Source: Leifsonia sp. EB41
GTDB taxonomy: Bacteria > Actinomycetota > Actinomycetes > Actinomycetales > Microbacteriaceae
DNA length: 64,000 nucleotides
Assembly (NCBI RefSeq): GCF_041262565.1
Contig: NZ_JBGCCJ010000001.1
Span: 1,984,001-2,048,000 of the forward strand
Direction of reading: 5' to 3'
Below are positions 48,920-58,066 of the stretch, piece by piece. Position 1 is the stretch's first letter. Each line of letters opens with the position of its first letter. A program made the position numbers and the translations under genes. The notes below the pieces were generated by a model, which worked only from the letters and a program-made list of their open reading frames with translations, made no database searches and had not been told where the DNA came from.

Positions 48920-51655
48920 GTGCAGGTGCGAGGTGGAGTAGCCAGATGGAAGCGGGGACAGCAATCCCACGGGGTCAAGCAAGCGGTCAACTACGCCTTC
49001 AGCGGGGTCTGTGACGCCACCCTCACCGCCAAAACCGCCGACGGTGTCATCGCCGCCGCCGGCTACGCCGACGCGGTGATGACCCGGTACATCGTCGAGA
49101 ACGGTGCCATCCGCGACGACCTCCTCACCCGCGATCAACTCAAGGACTGGGTCGACGGACTCGACCCGCTCACCAGGGAGCGTCGCGGCCGGGACCTCGA
49201 GTCTCCCGTTGCAGACCTGATTCTGGATGCGACGATCAACGCCCCGAAGTCGTTCTCGATCGCCGCCATGCTCGACCCCGAGTTGGCCGCCGCGTACGAA
49301 GACCTCCAAGACCGCCTCCGTGACCGGATTGTGAAGCTGTGGCAGTCCGAACTCAACGCCCGCCGCTGCAAAGGCGGCGCCATCCGCGAAGATCTCGCCC
49401 GGCTCGAGGTCGTCGAACTCCGCCACGAACGCTCCCGCTCCCTCGACCCGCACAAGCACCGCCACCTCTGGCTCAACGTCAAAGTCCAAGGCGTCGATGG
49501 CAAATGGTCCAACATCGACACGAGAGTGGCGTTGCGGTTCCAGAACGTGATCAACGCAGAAGGCGACCTCGCCTCCCGCACCGACCCAGCATGGATCCAT
49601 GCGCTCGCCGCGAAAGGCTTCACGCTCAATGCGGACGGGGAGATCAGCCAGTTGCAGCACCTGGTGCGGCCGCTGTCGAAGCGGTCCGCGCAGATCGAAG
49701 CCAACAAGATCACCCGGATCGCCTGGTGGAAGCAACAACACCCGGGACAGGAACCCTCCCACGATGTGCTCAACCAAATCGACCGGTGGGCGTGGGCCAC
49801 CGGTCGACCGAACAAGCCCGGCGACCTGAACGAGGACGCCTGGGCAGAGCTCATCCAAGACGAACTCCTCGCGGCGGACCCCGCTCTCCGCCAGGAGCGC
49901 GTCCCAATCGATGTAGCCTCGGAGTCGCTCGCCGATCTCGACCTCGAGCTTCTCGCCGCGAGAGCCATCGTCGATGCCGACGCCCGCTCAACCGGCACTG
50001 GTGGGCGATTCAGCATCATGGACTTGCGAGCTGGGACCATCCGCGCCATCGCCGCGACAGGCGTCATCGCCGAGCGTGCAGAGCTGGCGGCGCTTGCCGA
50101 CCAGGTCGTCGCCTCCACCCGTGCGCTCACCGTCACCCTGCTCGACGAACCCGATGTCCCCGCACACATCAAGTCCCGAATGGCCACCTCCACCGCAGCC
50201 CTGAAAGCCACGATCGCCAACCGCATCGAAGCACTCTCGACACCTGGCGAAACAGCACGGGTTGAGGAGATCACGGCCATCGCCCACGTCCTCGACCCGG
50301 ACCGCGTCCTGGACAACGACCAAACCGACGGCGCATCCGCCATCGCCGGAACCGCTTCCGTCGTCGCGATTACGGGAGCCGCGGGCACCGGCAAGACCAC
50401 AATGCTCAAGGTCGCGGGCGCCACCCTTCGTCGGCACGGCCGAAACATGATCATTGTCGCCCCCACGAAGAAGGCTTCCACCGTCGCTGGACGCGAAACC
50501 AACAGCGCAGCGTCCAGCCTCCATCAGCTCCTGCACGACTACGGCTGGCGCTGGGCCACCGGCACAGCTGGCAACACCGAATGGACTCGTCTCAAAGCCG
50601 GCGACCTCGACCCGTCCACCGACCTCCAATACCACGGTCCTCACACGCGGATCCGCCCCGGCGATCGGATCGTCGTCGACGAGGCCGGCATGCTCGACCT
50701 CGAAGCCGCAAACGCGCTGATCGACGTCCTCCACCGCACCGGCGCGACCGTTGCCGTCGTCGGCGACGACTATCAAGCACTCCCCGTCGGTCATTCTGGT
50801 GCCATGGCTCTCTTCCGCCGATCCGCATTCGACAAGATCGAGCTCACAGAGATCCACCGCTTCCAGGAGCCTGAATGGGCAGACCTGTCGGCGCGTCTGC
50901 GCGACTCGCGAGGCCCTGCTGAGTCTCTGGCGATCGCGGAGGAAATCGAAGAGACCGGGCACCTAACCCGCGTGACCAGCGATTCTGAGGCCCGTCAGAT
51001 TATGGTCAACGCGTGGCTGGAGTCTTCGCGGAAGGCGGAGACGATCGCACTTGTCACAGCAACCCACGCCGAGGCCCAACAGGTCAACGAAGCCATTCAG
51101 ACGCGGCGCATAGAGTCGGGCGCCATAGACACACGCCGTTTTGCAGTGTGTCAGTCTGAGCAGGCTCTGTTCGTTGGGGATGTGGTTCAGACCCGAAGGA
51201 ACGACAACGCATCTGGAGTCGAGAACAGGCAGAACTGGGTCGTGACAAGCATCACGGACGGCCACCTCACCCTGGCATCCGTTTCCGACTCGACTGCCCT
51301 ACGTCGGGTCACGCGTGAATACGCAAGCACTAACCTCCATCTCGGGTATGCCAGCACCGTCTATGGCGTCCAAGGGGAAACGACAGAACGCGCCATCGTC
51401 GGGCCTGGCGTCGATGCTGCAGGCCTCTATGTTGGACTTACCCGCGGAAGACGAAGCAACGATGCAATCGTGATCGCATCCACGGTTGAAACGGCCAAGA
51501 AAGAGCTGGCGGCAACTATGCAGCGACAGTTGAGCGAAGAGACGATCGAAAAGTCTCGCATAGCAGCCGGACTGGAACTCGTCCGCGCGGCGAAAATCGG
51601 CGGTACGGGGCCAGTCGCGACCCCCAACTCTGTGGCACCCACATTGACGCGGTGA
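48920..51655 (+). CDS. MobF-type relaxase/helicase (TraA-like)
   Basis: A 911-residue conjugative relaxase of the MobF/TrwC type. The N-terminal relaxase domain includes ATINAPKSFSIAAMLDPELA near residue 105 and the His-rich metal triad SLDPHKHRHLWLNV near residue 175. The C-terminal helicase half has Walker A GAAGTGKTT near residues 486-494, Walker B IVVDEAGMLD near residue 585 and GYASTVYGVQGETTERAIV near residue 812. The catalytic Tyr is not obvious: related proteins have a DDYY segment near residue 30 that is not seen here. Start GTG with GGGAGG upstream. No other transfer gene lies in the window. Confidence 0.82.
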   Translation: MQVRGGVARWKRGQQSHGVKQAVNYAFSGVCDATLTAKTADGVIAAAGYADAVMTRYIVENGAIRDDLLTRDQLKDWVDGLDPLTRERRGRDLESPVADLILDATINAPKSFSIAAMLDPELAAAYEDLQDRLRDRIVKLWQSELNARRCKGGAIREDLARLEVVELRHERSRSLDPHKHRHLWLNVKVQGVDGKWSNIDTRVALRFQNVINAEGDLASRTDPAWIHALAAKGFTLNADGEISQLQHLVRPLSKRSAQIEANKITRIAWWKQQHPGQEPSHDVLNQIDRWAWATGRPNKPGDLNEDAWAELIQDELLAADPALRQERVPIDVASESLADLDLELLAARAIVDADARSTGTGGRFSIMDLRAGTIRAIAATGVIAERAELAALADQVVASTRALTVTLLDEPDVPAHIKSRMATSTAALKATIANRIEALSTPGETARVEEITAIAHVLDPDRVLDNDQTDGASAIAGTASVVAITGAAGTGKTTMLKVAGATLRRHGRNMIIVAPTKKASTVAGRETNSAASSLHQLLHDYGWRWATGTAGNTEWTRLKAGDLDPSTDLQYHGPHTRIRPGDRIVVDEAGMLDLEAANALIDVLHRTGATVAVVGDDYQALPVGHSGAMALFRRSAFDKIELTEIHRFQEPEWADLSARLRDSRGPAESLAIAEEIEETGHLTRVTSDSEARQIMVNAWLESSRKAETIALVTATHAEAQQVNEAIQTRRIESGAIDTRRFAVCQSEQALFVGDVVQTRRNDNASGVENRQNWVVTSITDGHLTLASVSDSTALRRVTREYASTNLHLGYASTVYGVQGETTERAIVGPGVDAAGLYVGLTRGRRSNDAIVIASTVETAKKELAATMQRQLSEETIEKSRIAAGLELVRAAKIGGTGPVATPNSVAPTLTR

Positions 51656-51668
51656 GCCTGCAGGCAGA

Positions 51669-52070
51669 CTATTGGCCACCCAATCCTGTTGCGACGACTT
51701 CCCGTCCGCGCCGACTCCTACCATCAAGCGAGCTGTCCCGTTCGCGGTAATTGAGCAGGGCCACGCCAAGAGCGTCCGCGCGCTCTCGCGCAACGGGACG
51801 AACGCCGCCGCGCAGGAAGATGAGCGGTTGACGTCCATCCGCCGCGGCCAGTCCGGCGGCCTTCTCAACGACGTCGATGTCGAGGTTTCCGCGGGAGTTG
51901 TCAACCCAGGCAAGGAAACCGGAGCTATAGATGTCACACGACTCGCGAGTCATGCCTGAAGCAACAACCGCATCTGCTGCGCCGAGATAGATCATCCATT
52001 CCCTGCACAACTCAATCGCCTCCTCGGATGAGACGCCGAAGGGGCGGGGACTGGGCAACTGGACATTCAC
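51669..52070 (-). CDS. Hypothetical protein, possibly restriction-endonuclease-fold domain
   Basis: A 133-residue protein beginning VNVQLPSPRPFGVSSEEAIE. A pattern of alternating strands and helices includes CREWMIYLGAADAVV, NLDIDVVEKAAGLAAADGRQ and PLIFLRGGVRPVARERADAL. I recall similar C-terminal domains in restriction-endonuclease-like or unknown actinobacterial proteins in which AWVDNxxGNxDxDVVEKAA is a fixed motif. The GTG at 52070 is chosen; TTG at 52106 is also possible. Convergent with the relaxase gene, 13 bp apart. Confidence 0.55.
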   Translation of the reverse strand: MNVQLPSPRPFGVSSEEAIELCREWMIYLGAADAVVASGMTRESCDIYSSGFLAWVDNSRGNLDIDVVEKAAGLAAADGRQPLIFLRGGVRPVARERADALGVALLNYRERDSSLDGRSRRGREVVATGLGGQ

Positions 52071-52268
52071 GGTCCCAAGTGTCCTCTGTACCCCTGAACC
52101 TCCCAAGATTGACCCCGGGAGCTAGTTCGGATCGACCCACCACGCGTGGTTTGAACGGCCAACGATTCCCAAAGCGGTGAGTAAACGGTGAGTTTGGCCA
52201 ATAACCATTGAGCGGGTAGTGTGGGCGGAAGCCTATTTTCCCAGCGTTTTACTGGGATTCGAGGCCAC

Positions 52269-52342
52269 GCGAGTGTAGTTCAATGGTAGAACTTCAGCTT
52301 CCCAAGCTGATAGCGCGGGTTCGATTCCCGTCACTCGCTCCA
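52269..52342 (+). tRNA. tRNA-Gly (anticodon CCC)
   Basis: A complete cloverleaf: acceptor stem GCGAGTG pairs with CACTCGC, the D-arm is TAGTTCAATGGTAGAA, the anticodon arm TCAGC-TTCCCAA-GCTGA gives anticodon CCC, and the T-arm contains GGTTCGATTCC. The CCA tail is encoded (52340-52342). It marks the right edge of the accessory region, a usual landing place for integrative elements. Confidence 0.95.
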
Positions 52343-52353
52343 CATTCGACGTC

Positions 52354-55083
52354 TCAGCGAGCGGCGCGATCGGCGAGCGCGTCGCGCAGCCCGGCGCGGG
52401 ATGTCACGCCCAGCTTCGGGAAGACCTGGTAGAGGTGGGCGCCGACCGTTCGGGGCGAGAGGAAGAGCTTCTCGCCGATCTGCCGGTTGCTCAGCCCGGC
52501 GGCGGCCAGCTCGGCGATCTCCCGTTGTTGCGGTGTGAGGTCCGCGGCAGCACCGTCGCCCGCTCGGTCGAGGGCGAGCCCGCTCGCGCGCAACTCGGTG
52601 CGAGCGCGCGACGCCCACGGTTCGGCGCCGAGCCGTTCGAACGTGGTGAGGGCCTGGGTCAGCACCGCCCGGGCGTCCGTCGTGTGCTTCGCTCGTCGCA
52701 GGCGTTCGCCGTAGGCCAGCTCGATGCGCGCCTGGAGGAACGGCCACCGTCCGGCGTCGGGCGTCGCCAGCGCCCTCCGGTAGGCGTCGCGGAAGCCGTC
52801 GTCGTCGCTGACGAGGGCCGATGCCCCGGCGGTGATGAGGGCGAGTCGCGGCGAGATCCCGGCGACGCCTGACGCGTCGATGTCGGTCGCGTGCGTTCGT
52901 GCTTCGTCCGTTCGTCCCGCACGGACGGCCGCCTCGACGAGGTCGAAGAGCACCCACAGCGCCGCGGGTTTGAACGCGGGGACGGTCGACGGCGAGCAGA
53001 CGTCGAGCGCGTGGCGATAGGCCGTCTCGTAGTCGCCGTCGCCGAGTGCCGCGACCGACCGCGCATGCGCGGCGAGCTGAAGGACGAATCCCACCCGGTT
53101 GGGAGCGGCCCAGCCGACGAGTTCGTCGGTCACGCGCTGCACGAGTTCGCGATCCCCCCGAGCGGCGGCCACCATGGCCTGGTCGTACTGCAGGAATCCG
53201 CCGAGCAACCGGTAATGGTGCTGTGCAGTGATCACGAGGCCTTCGTCGGCCAGCCTCAGCGCTCGCTCCCACTCCCCGGAGAGGAGTCCGTCGAAGCTCA
53301 GGAGCGCGAAGGCTTTGATAGCCGAGGCGATCGCCCCGCCGGCGCGGCCGTGGTCGAGCACGCGCTCGAGCGCCCCGCGGCACCCGGCGAGCCGGTCGAC
53401 GTACAACGCAGCGATGCCCAGGCGGACCGCGTTCGCGTGATCGGTCTGCGCGTCTATCGCCTCGATCGCGGAGTCGAGTGCCGGAAGCTCCGGCAGCGCG
53501 AGCCGGGCGGGCTCCAGGAAAGTGGCGCCGAGCAGGCGCAGCCCCGCAGGCGGTTCCAGCCCCAGGCGTGCGACCGCTGCCCTGTAGTCCGCGACCAGGT
53601 CTGCGCGCGACCCGAACGAGCAGTTGGCGTTCAGCACGTACACGATCTCGAGCAGCGGCGCGTCCCACTCCGCGATCGGGGCGCGAACGCTCCGCAGGGC
53701 ACTCATCAACAAGCGGTGGACGGTGTCGACGTCGCCTCCGCCGTTCACCAGGTAGGCCGCGGCGGCGACGGCCGCGGCGACAGAGCGGCCCTCCCCGACG
53801 ACGGCGCCTCGGGTGAGGAGCTGCGGGACGGTCAAGTCCCCGGTCACGTCCGCGCCGAGATACGTCGCGAACATCGCCCGGCGGGAGTTGTCCTCCGGTG
53901 CGGGGCTCAGCTCCGCCGCACGCAGCAGTAGTTCGATCGCGCCCACCGGGTCGCCGCGACCCTTGGCGGTGAGTGCGGCTTGCTCCAGCAGCATGGCGAT
54001 CGCCTCGTCCGGCCCCGTCGCCGCCTCGGCCAGGTGCCAGGCACGACGTTGCGAGTCGGCGGGATGACGATCGGCCAGCAGGAGATGCGCCCGGCGTCGC
54101 TCGTCCTCTGTCGCACGCTCCACCACGGCCGACCGCATGAGCGGATGCCGGAACTGCACTCCGTGCGTCACGGGGTGAATGCGGACGAGGCGCGCCCGCT
54201 CGGCCGGCTCCAGCCCGGCGAGCGAGACGACCGGGAACACGTCGCCGGACCCGTCCAGAGCGGTCAGCAGCAGTTGCTCCCTGGTCTCGGGCGGGAGGGC
54301 GTCGATCGTCCGGGCGAAGTGGAGCCGCAGCCGCCGGCCCACCGGCGTGCGGGACTCCCCCGGGTCGGTGGCCCCGGGCTCCTCCCGCGTCGGCAGCTCG
54401 ATGAGGGCCAGGGGGTTGCCCTCGGCTTCGGTCAAGACCTGGGACGCGTCGCGGGGCGGCAGATCCGGGAAGGCGGCGTCCAGCAGTTCGGCGGCAGCGG
54501 CGTCTTCGAGGGCTCCGACCGCGAACTCCGGCAGACCGGCGCCCTGGAACACACTGACCTCGCCGGCGCGCAGCACGCCCAGCAGCCCGATCCGATAGCC
54601 CGTCAGACGGCGCGCCAGGGTCGCGAGCACGGTCGCGCTCGCCCGGTCGAGCCACTGCAGGTCGTCGATCGCCAGCAGCATCGGGCCGTCACGGCCGGCC
54701 TGCACCAGCAAGCCGATCACGGCGTTCACCAGCGTGAGCGGGTCGGCCGGCGATCCGTCCGCCAGCCCGAGGGTCACCTCGATCGCGTGCCGCTGCAGCG
54801 CAGGCAACGTCGCGATCTCCGCCGTGAGGGGCGCCAGCAGTTGATGCAGCCCGGCGAAGGTCACCTCGGCCTCGAACTCGACCCCGCCGGCATGAAGCAC
54901 ACGCACGCCGACGGTGGCGGCGTCCGCGGTCGCCGCGTTCAGGAGCGCTGTCTTGCCGACGCCTGCTTCGCCGACGACGAGCAGCGCGCCGCCGACCACG
55001 GACGACTCCGCGACGAACCGACGCAGCGCCGTGAGCTCCCGCTCGCGGCCCACGAGCATCGTCGTCGATCCCCATCCCGGCAC
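52354..55083 (-). CDS. LuxR family regulator with N-terminal ATPase (LAL type)
   Basis: A 909-residue large ATP-binding LuxR-type regulator. Near the start LVGRERELTALRRFV leads to Walker A GEAGVGKTALL near residues 38-48 and Walker B LLAIDDLQWLD near residue 138. The middle is a long helical (TPR-like) region. The C-terminal LuxR HTH reads LTPQQREIAELAAAGLSNRQ followed by IGEKLFLSPRTVGAHLY near residues 850-888. Such proteins activate catabolic or antibiotic genes. It is divergent from a hydrolase gene, its likely target. Start GTG 55083; MLVGRERE at 55059 is the alternative. Confidence 0.93.
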   Translation of the reverse strand: MPGWGSTTMLVGRERELTALRRFVAESSVVGGALLVVGEAGVGKTALLNAATADAATVGVRVLHAGGVEFEAEVTFAGLHQLLAPLTAEIATLPALQRHAIEVTLGLADGSPADPLTLVNAVIGLLVQAGRDGPMLLAIDDLQWLDRASATVLATLARRLTGYRIGLLGVLRAGEVSVFQGAGLPEFAVGALEDAAAAELLDAAFPDLPPRDASQVLTEAEGNPLALIELPTREEPGATDPGESRTPVGRRLRLHFARTIDALPPETREQLLLTALDGSGDVFPVVSLAGLEPAERARLVRIHPVTHGVQFRHPLMRSAVVERATEDERRRAHLLLADRHPADSQRRAWHLAEAATGPDEAIAMLLEQAALTAKGRGDPVGAIELLLRAAELSPAPEDNSRRAMFATYLGADVTGDLTVPQLLTRGAVVGEGRSVAAAVAAAAYLVNGGGDVDTVHRLLMSALRSVRAPIAEWDAPLLEIVYVLNANCSFGSRADLVADYRAAVARLGLEPPAGLRLLGATFLEPARLALPELPALDSAIEAIDAQTDHANAVRLGIAALYVDRLAGCRGALERVLDHGRAGGAIASAIKAFALLSFDGLLSGEWERALRLADEGLVITAQHHYRLLGGFLQYDQAMVAAARGDRELVQRVTDELVGWAAPNRVGFVLQLAAHARSVAALGDGDYETAYRHALDVCSPSTVPAFKPAALWVLFDLVEAAVRAGRTDEARTHATDIDASGVAGISPRLALITAGASALVSDDDGFRDAYRRALATPDAGRWPFLQARIELAYGERLRRAKHTTDARAVLTQALTTFERLGAEPWASRARTELRASGLALDRAGDGAAADLTPQQREIAELAAAGLSNRQIGEKLFLSPRTVGAHLYQVFPKLGVTSRAGLRDALADRAAR

Positions 55084-55241
55084 GAGCCCGACTCTAGCGG
55101 CGCGGCGGGCTCCTGCACACGGGCGAATCCGGCGGACACCCGACGTCGGCTACGTCACCCGGTTAAGTCGTCTGACAGATTCGCGGCGCGAGCTACCCGC
55201 CTAGATTCGCCCGTGTCCCAACAGACTCGGAAGGAGTCACC

Positions 55242-55928
55242 ATGAAACCCACCATCGTCCTCGTCCACGGCGGATTCGTCGACGGAGCGGGCTGGAGCGG
55301 TGTGTACGACGACCTGACCGCCGACGGCTTCAGGGTCCGCGTCGTCCAGAACGCCACCAAGTCCCTCGCCGACGACGCGGCGACCACCCGCGACATCCTC
55401 GACGCAGCGGAAGGCCCCGTCGTTCTCGTGGGCCACTCCTACGGCGGCGCGGTCATCACCGAGGCCGGCAACCACGACAACGTCGCCGCCTTGGTCTACG
55501 TGACCGCGTTCGCGCCCGACCAGGGCGAGTCGGTCAACACCCTGCTGGGCACCTTCCCCACGGACGGCCCGCAGCCGCCCATCCTCCCTCCCGTCAACGG
55601 CTACCTCTTTCTCGACCGGGAGAAGTTCGCCGGCTCGTTCGCCGGCGACGTCTCCCCCGGCGAGGCCGCGTTCATGGCGGACTCGCAGGTGCCGTGGGGG
55701 CTCGAAGCACTCGGCGGCGTGGTGACCAAGGCCGCGTGGCACGCCAAGCCGAGCTGGTACCTCCACGTCACGGAGGACCGGATGATCCCGCCGGCGGCGC
55801 AGGCGACGATGGCCGAGAGGATGGGCTCGACGGTCGCCGAGACGCCCGGCAGTCACGCCATCTACGTCTCCCAGCCGCGCGTCGTCGCGGACCTCATCCG
55901 CACGGCGGCCATGTCCGTCACCGGCTGA
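55242..55928 (+). CDS. Alpha/beta hydrolase
   Basis: A 228-residue hydrolase of the esterase/EstC-like group. IVLVHGGFVDGAGWSGVYDD near residue 5 forms the oxyanion hole, the nucleophile lies in VLVGHSYGGAVITE near residue 66 and the His in ETPGSHAIYVSQP near residue 209. The acid is likely in the VTEDRMIPP segment near residue 183. Substrate unknown. RBS GGAAGGAG precedes the ATG. Divergent from the LAL regulator, which may activate it. Confidence 0.9.
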   Translation: MKPTIVLVHGGFVDGAGWSGVYDDLTADGFRVRVVQNATKSLADDAATTRDILDAAEGPVVLVGHSYGGAVITEAGNHDNVAALVYVTAFAPDQGESVNTLLGTFPTDGPQPPILPPVNGYLFLDREKFAGSFAGDVSPGEAAFMADSQVPWGLEALGGVVTKAAWHAKPSWYLHVTEDRMIPPAAQATMAERMGSTVAETPGSHAIYVSQPRVVADLIRTAAMSVTG

Positions 55929-56088
55929 CGTCGGCCGGTGGCACCAGCAGGGGCGGCGGTGGAGGCGGAGCGGCCGTCCAGCGGCGTTCGTCACATGGAC
56001 GGGTAGAACCTTCCGTCCCCATTGCCGCCCCTCCACCCCGTTGCTAGCGTCGGCACCGTTCCGGGGGAGACCGTAGGAGGTACCCCTC

Positions 56089-56394
56089 ATGTCTGTCCTC
56101 ATCGCAACCCGGTTCACCGGCGACACCGCGGCGTTCACGAGCTCGCTCACCGAGCGCGCCGGCGAGTATCGGGAGATCGCGGATCGTGCCAAGGCGGCCG
56201 GTGCGCTGCACCACCAGTTCGCCGTCGGTGACGGCTTCGTGGTCATCATGGACGAGTGGGAGACGCAGGACGCGTTCCGCACGTTCTTCGCCGCCCCGGA
56301 CCTCCAGGCCTTCATCGCTTCCGTCGGGGGCGACCCGAGCGCTCCGCCGCAGGTGCTCGCCGGGGAGAAGATCGACTCGCCCGATAAGTTCTAG
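56089..56394 (+). CDS. Small dimeric alpha-beta barrel-like protein
   Basis: A 101-residue protein starting SVLIATRFTGDTAAFTSSLT and containing HHQFAVGDGFVVIMDEWETQ followed by FRTFFAAPDLQAFIASVGG. The strand-helix layout and the WETxxAFRxFFA segment fit a ferredoxin-like ABM or similar dimeric barrel. No function is known. The ATG has TAGGAGG upstream. Confidence 0.75.
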   Translation: MSVLIATRFTGDTAAFTSSLTERAGEYREIADRAKAAGALHHQFAVGDGFVVIMDEWETQDAFRTFFAAPDLQAFIASVGGDPSAPPQVLAGEKIDSPDKF

Positions 56395-56569
56395 GGTTCC
56401 TGCGCGGCAGAACCACCCGGTTCTTGCCGGAAGCGAAAGATCGCCGGATCTTTCGGTGCTCATTCGCGCCAAGAACCGGTGTTCGCCCGTTACGGTCGCA
56501 GTGCGGGCGACCTCCGCAGCCGACGAACAGACGCGTTCATCCGACGCGGAAGGGCCCTGAGTACCGAGC

Positions 56570-58066
56570 GTGACCACCTTCAACACCGACCACCCGCACG
56601 CCTTCGAGTCCCACCGCGCGGCATGGGTCGCACGGGAGGTGCAGGCCGAGCAGCTCATCCCGCTCATCGGGCGCCTCTACCGCGATCACGGCGTCGTCAC
56701 CTCGATCCACGGCCACCGTCTCATCAACCTGTCCGCCACCGGCGTCATCTCGGTGCACGACCGCGCGCGCGAGCTCGGGCACGAGGAGCTGACGCTGCAG
56801 GAGACCGCGACGGTGCTCACCGCGCTGCTCGGGATCGCGCCGGCGCCGGCCTCCATCGACGTCGCGCGGCTCGCCATGTCGGTGCGCGGGCTGGACGTCG
56901 CTGACGTGGAGGCCCGGGTGCGGGCCGAACTCGACAACGCCCACTCCACCTACGCCGCCGGGCCGACCGACGTCGTGCTCTACGGCTTCGGCCGCATCGG
57001 GCGGCTGCTCGCACGCATCCTCATCAACCACGCCGGCAACGGGAACGGGCTGCGCCTGCGGGCGATCGTGGTGCGGCGCGGGTCGGACAACGACCTCGAC
57101 AAGCGCGCCAGCCTCCTCGCCCGCGACTCGGTGCACGGGCCGTTCCCCGGCTCGGTCACCGCCGACCACGAGCACGACGTCCTCGTGGCCAACGGCACCC
57201 GCATCCAGGTCATCTACTCGGACGACCCGACCACCATCGACTACTCCGCTTACGGCATCCGCGACGCGATCGTGGTCGACAACACCGGCCGCTGGCGGGA
57301 CGAGGCCGGCCTCGCGCAGCACCTGGCCAGCCCGGGCGTCGCGCGGGTCCTGCTGACGGCGCCGGGCAAGTCGCCGCTGAAGAACATCGTGCACGGCATC
57401 AACGACGACACGATCACCGACGCCGACCGCATCGTCTCGGCGGCGTCCTGCACCACGAACGCGATCACCCCGGTGCTCAAGGCGCTGGAGGAGGCGTACG
57501 GGATCGTGCGCGGGCACGTGGAGACGGTCCACTCGTTCACGAACGACCAGAACCTCACCGACAACTTCCACAAGGGCGACCGGCGCGGGAGGTCGGCGGT
57601 GCTCAACATGGTGATCACTGAGACCGGGGCGGCGAAAGCGGTCGCGAAGGCGCTGCCGTCGCTCGCGGGCAAGCTCACCGGCTCCAGCATCCGCGTTCCC
57701 ACGCCGGACGTCTCCCTCGCGATCCTCAACCTGACGCTGGAGCGGCCGGCGACGAAGGAGCAGGTCAACGACTACCTGCGCAGGGTGTCGCTGCACTCGC
57801 AGCTGCGCCAGCAGATCGACTACGTGGAGTCCCCGGAGGTCGTCTCCAGCGACTTCGTCGGCTCCCACCGCGCCGGGATCGTCGACGGCCTCGCCACCAT
57901 CGCCGACGGGACCAACCTCGTCCTGTACGTCTGGTACGACAACGAATACGGCTACTCCTGCCAGGTCGTGCGAGTGCTGGAGCGGATGGCGGGGACGCAT
58001 CCCGCGGTCGTCCCGCCGCGCGCGGAGGTGCGGTTGCTGGAGGGGGCGACTACCGTTCAAGGGTGA
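56570..58066 (+). CDS. Glyceraldehyde-3-phosphate dehydrogenase, long form (GapB-like)
   Basis: A 498-residue GAPDH with about 125 extra N-terminal residues, as in the long GapB-type enzymes of corynebacteria and relatives. The Rossmann motif YGFGRIGRLLARIL starts near residue 140, the catalytic Cys lies in SAASCTTNAITP near residue 294 (the second Cys of the usual motif is Ala here) and the C-terminal YDNEYGYSCQVV near residue 460. It converts glyceraldehyde 3-phosphate and 1,3-bisphosphoglycerate; long forms are often gluconeogenic or NADP-preferring. The GTG start gives MTTFNTDHPHAF. It overlaps the helicase start. Confidence 0.92.
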   Translation: MTTFNTDHPHAFESHRAAWVAREVQAEQLIPLIGRLYRDHGVVTSIHGHRLINLSATGVISVHDRARELGHEELTLQETATVLTALLGIAPAPASIDVARLAMSVRGLDVADVEARVRAELDNAHSTYAAGPTDVVLYGFGRIGRLLARILINHAGNGNGLRLRAIVVRRGSDNDLDKRASLLARDSVHGPFPGSVTADHEHDVLVANGTRIQVIYSDDPTTIDYSAYGIRDAIVVDNTGRWRDEAGLAQHLASPGVARVLLTAPGKSPLKNIVHGINDDTITDADRIVSAASCTTNAITPVLKALEEAYGIVRGHVETVHSFTNDQNLTDNFHKGDRRGRSAVLNMVITETGAAKAVAKALPSLAGKLTGSSIRVPTPDVSLAILNLTLERPATKEQVNDYLRRVSLHSQLRQQIDYVESPEVVSSDFVGSHRAGIVDGLATIADGTNLVLYVWYDNEYGYSCQVVRVLERMAGTHPAVVPPRAEVRLLEGATTVQG

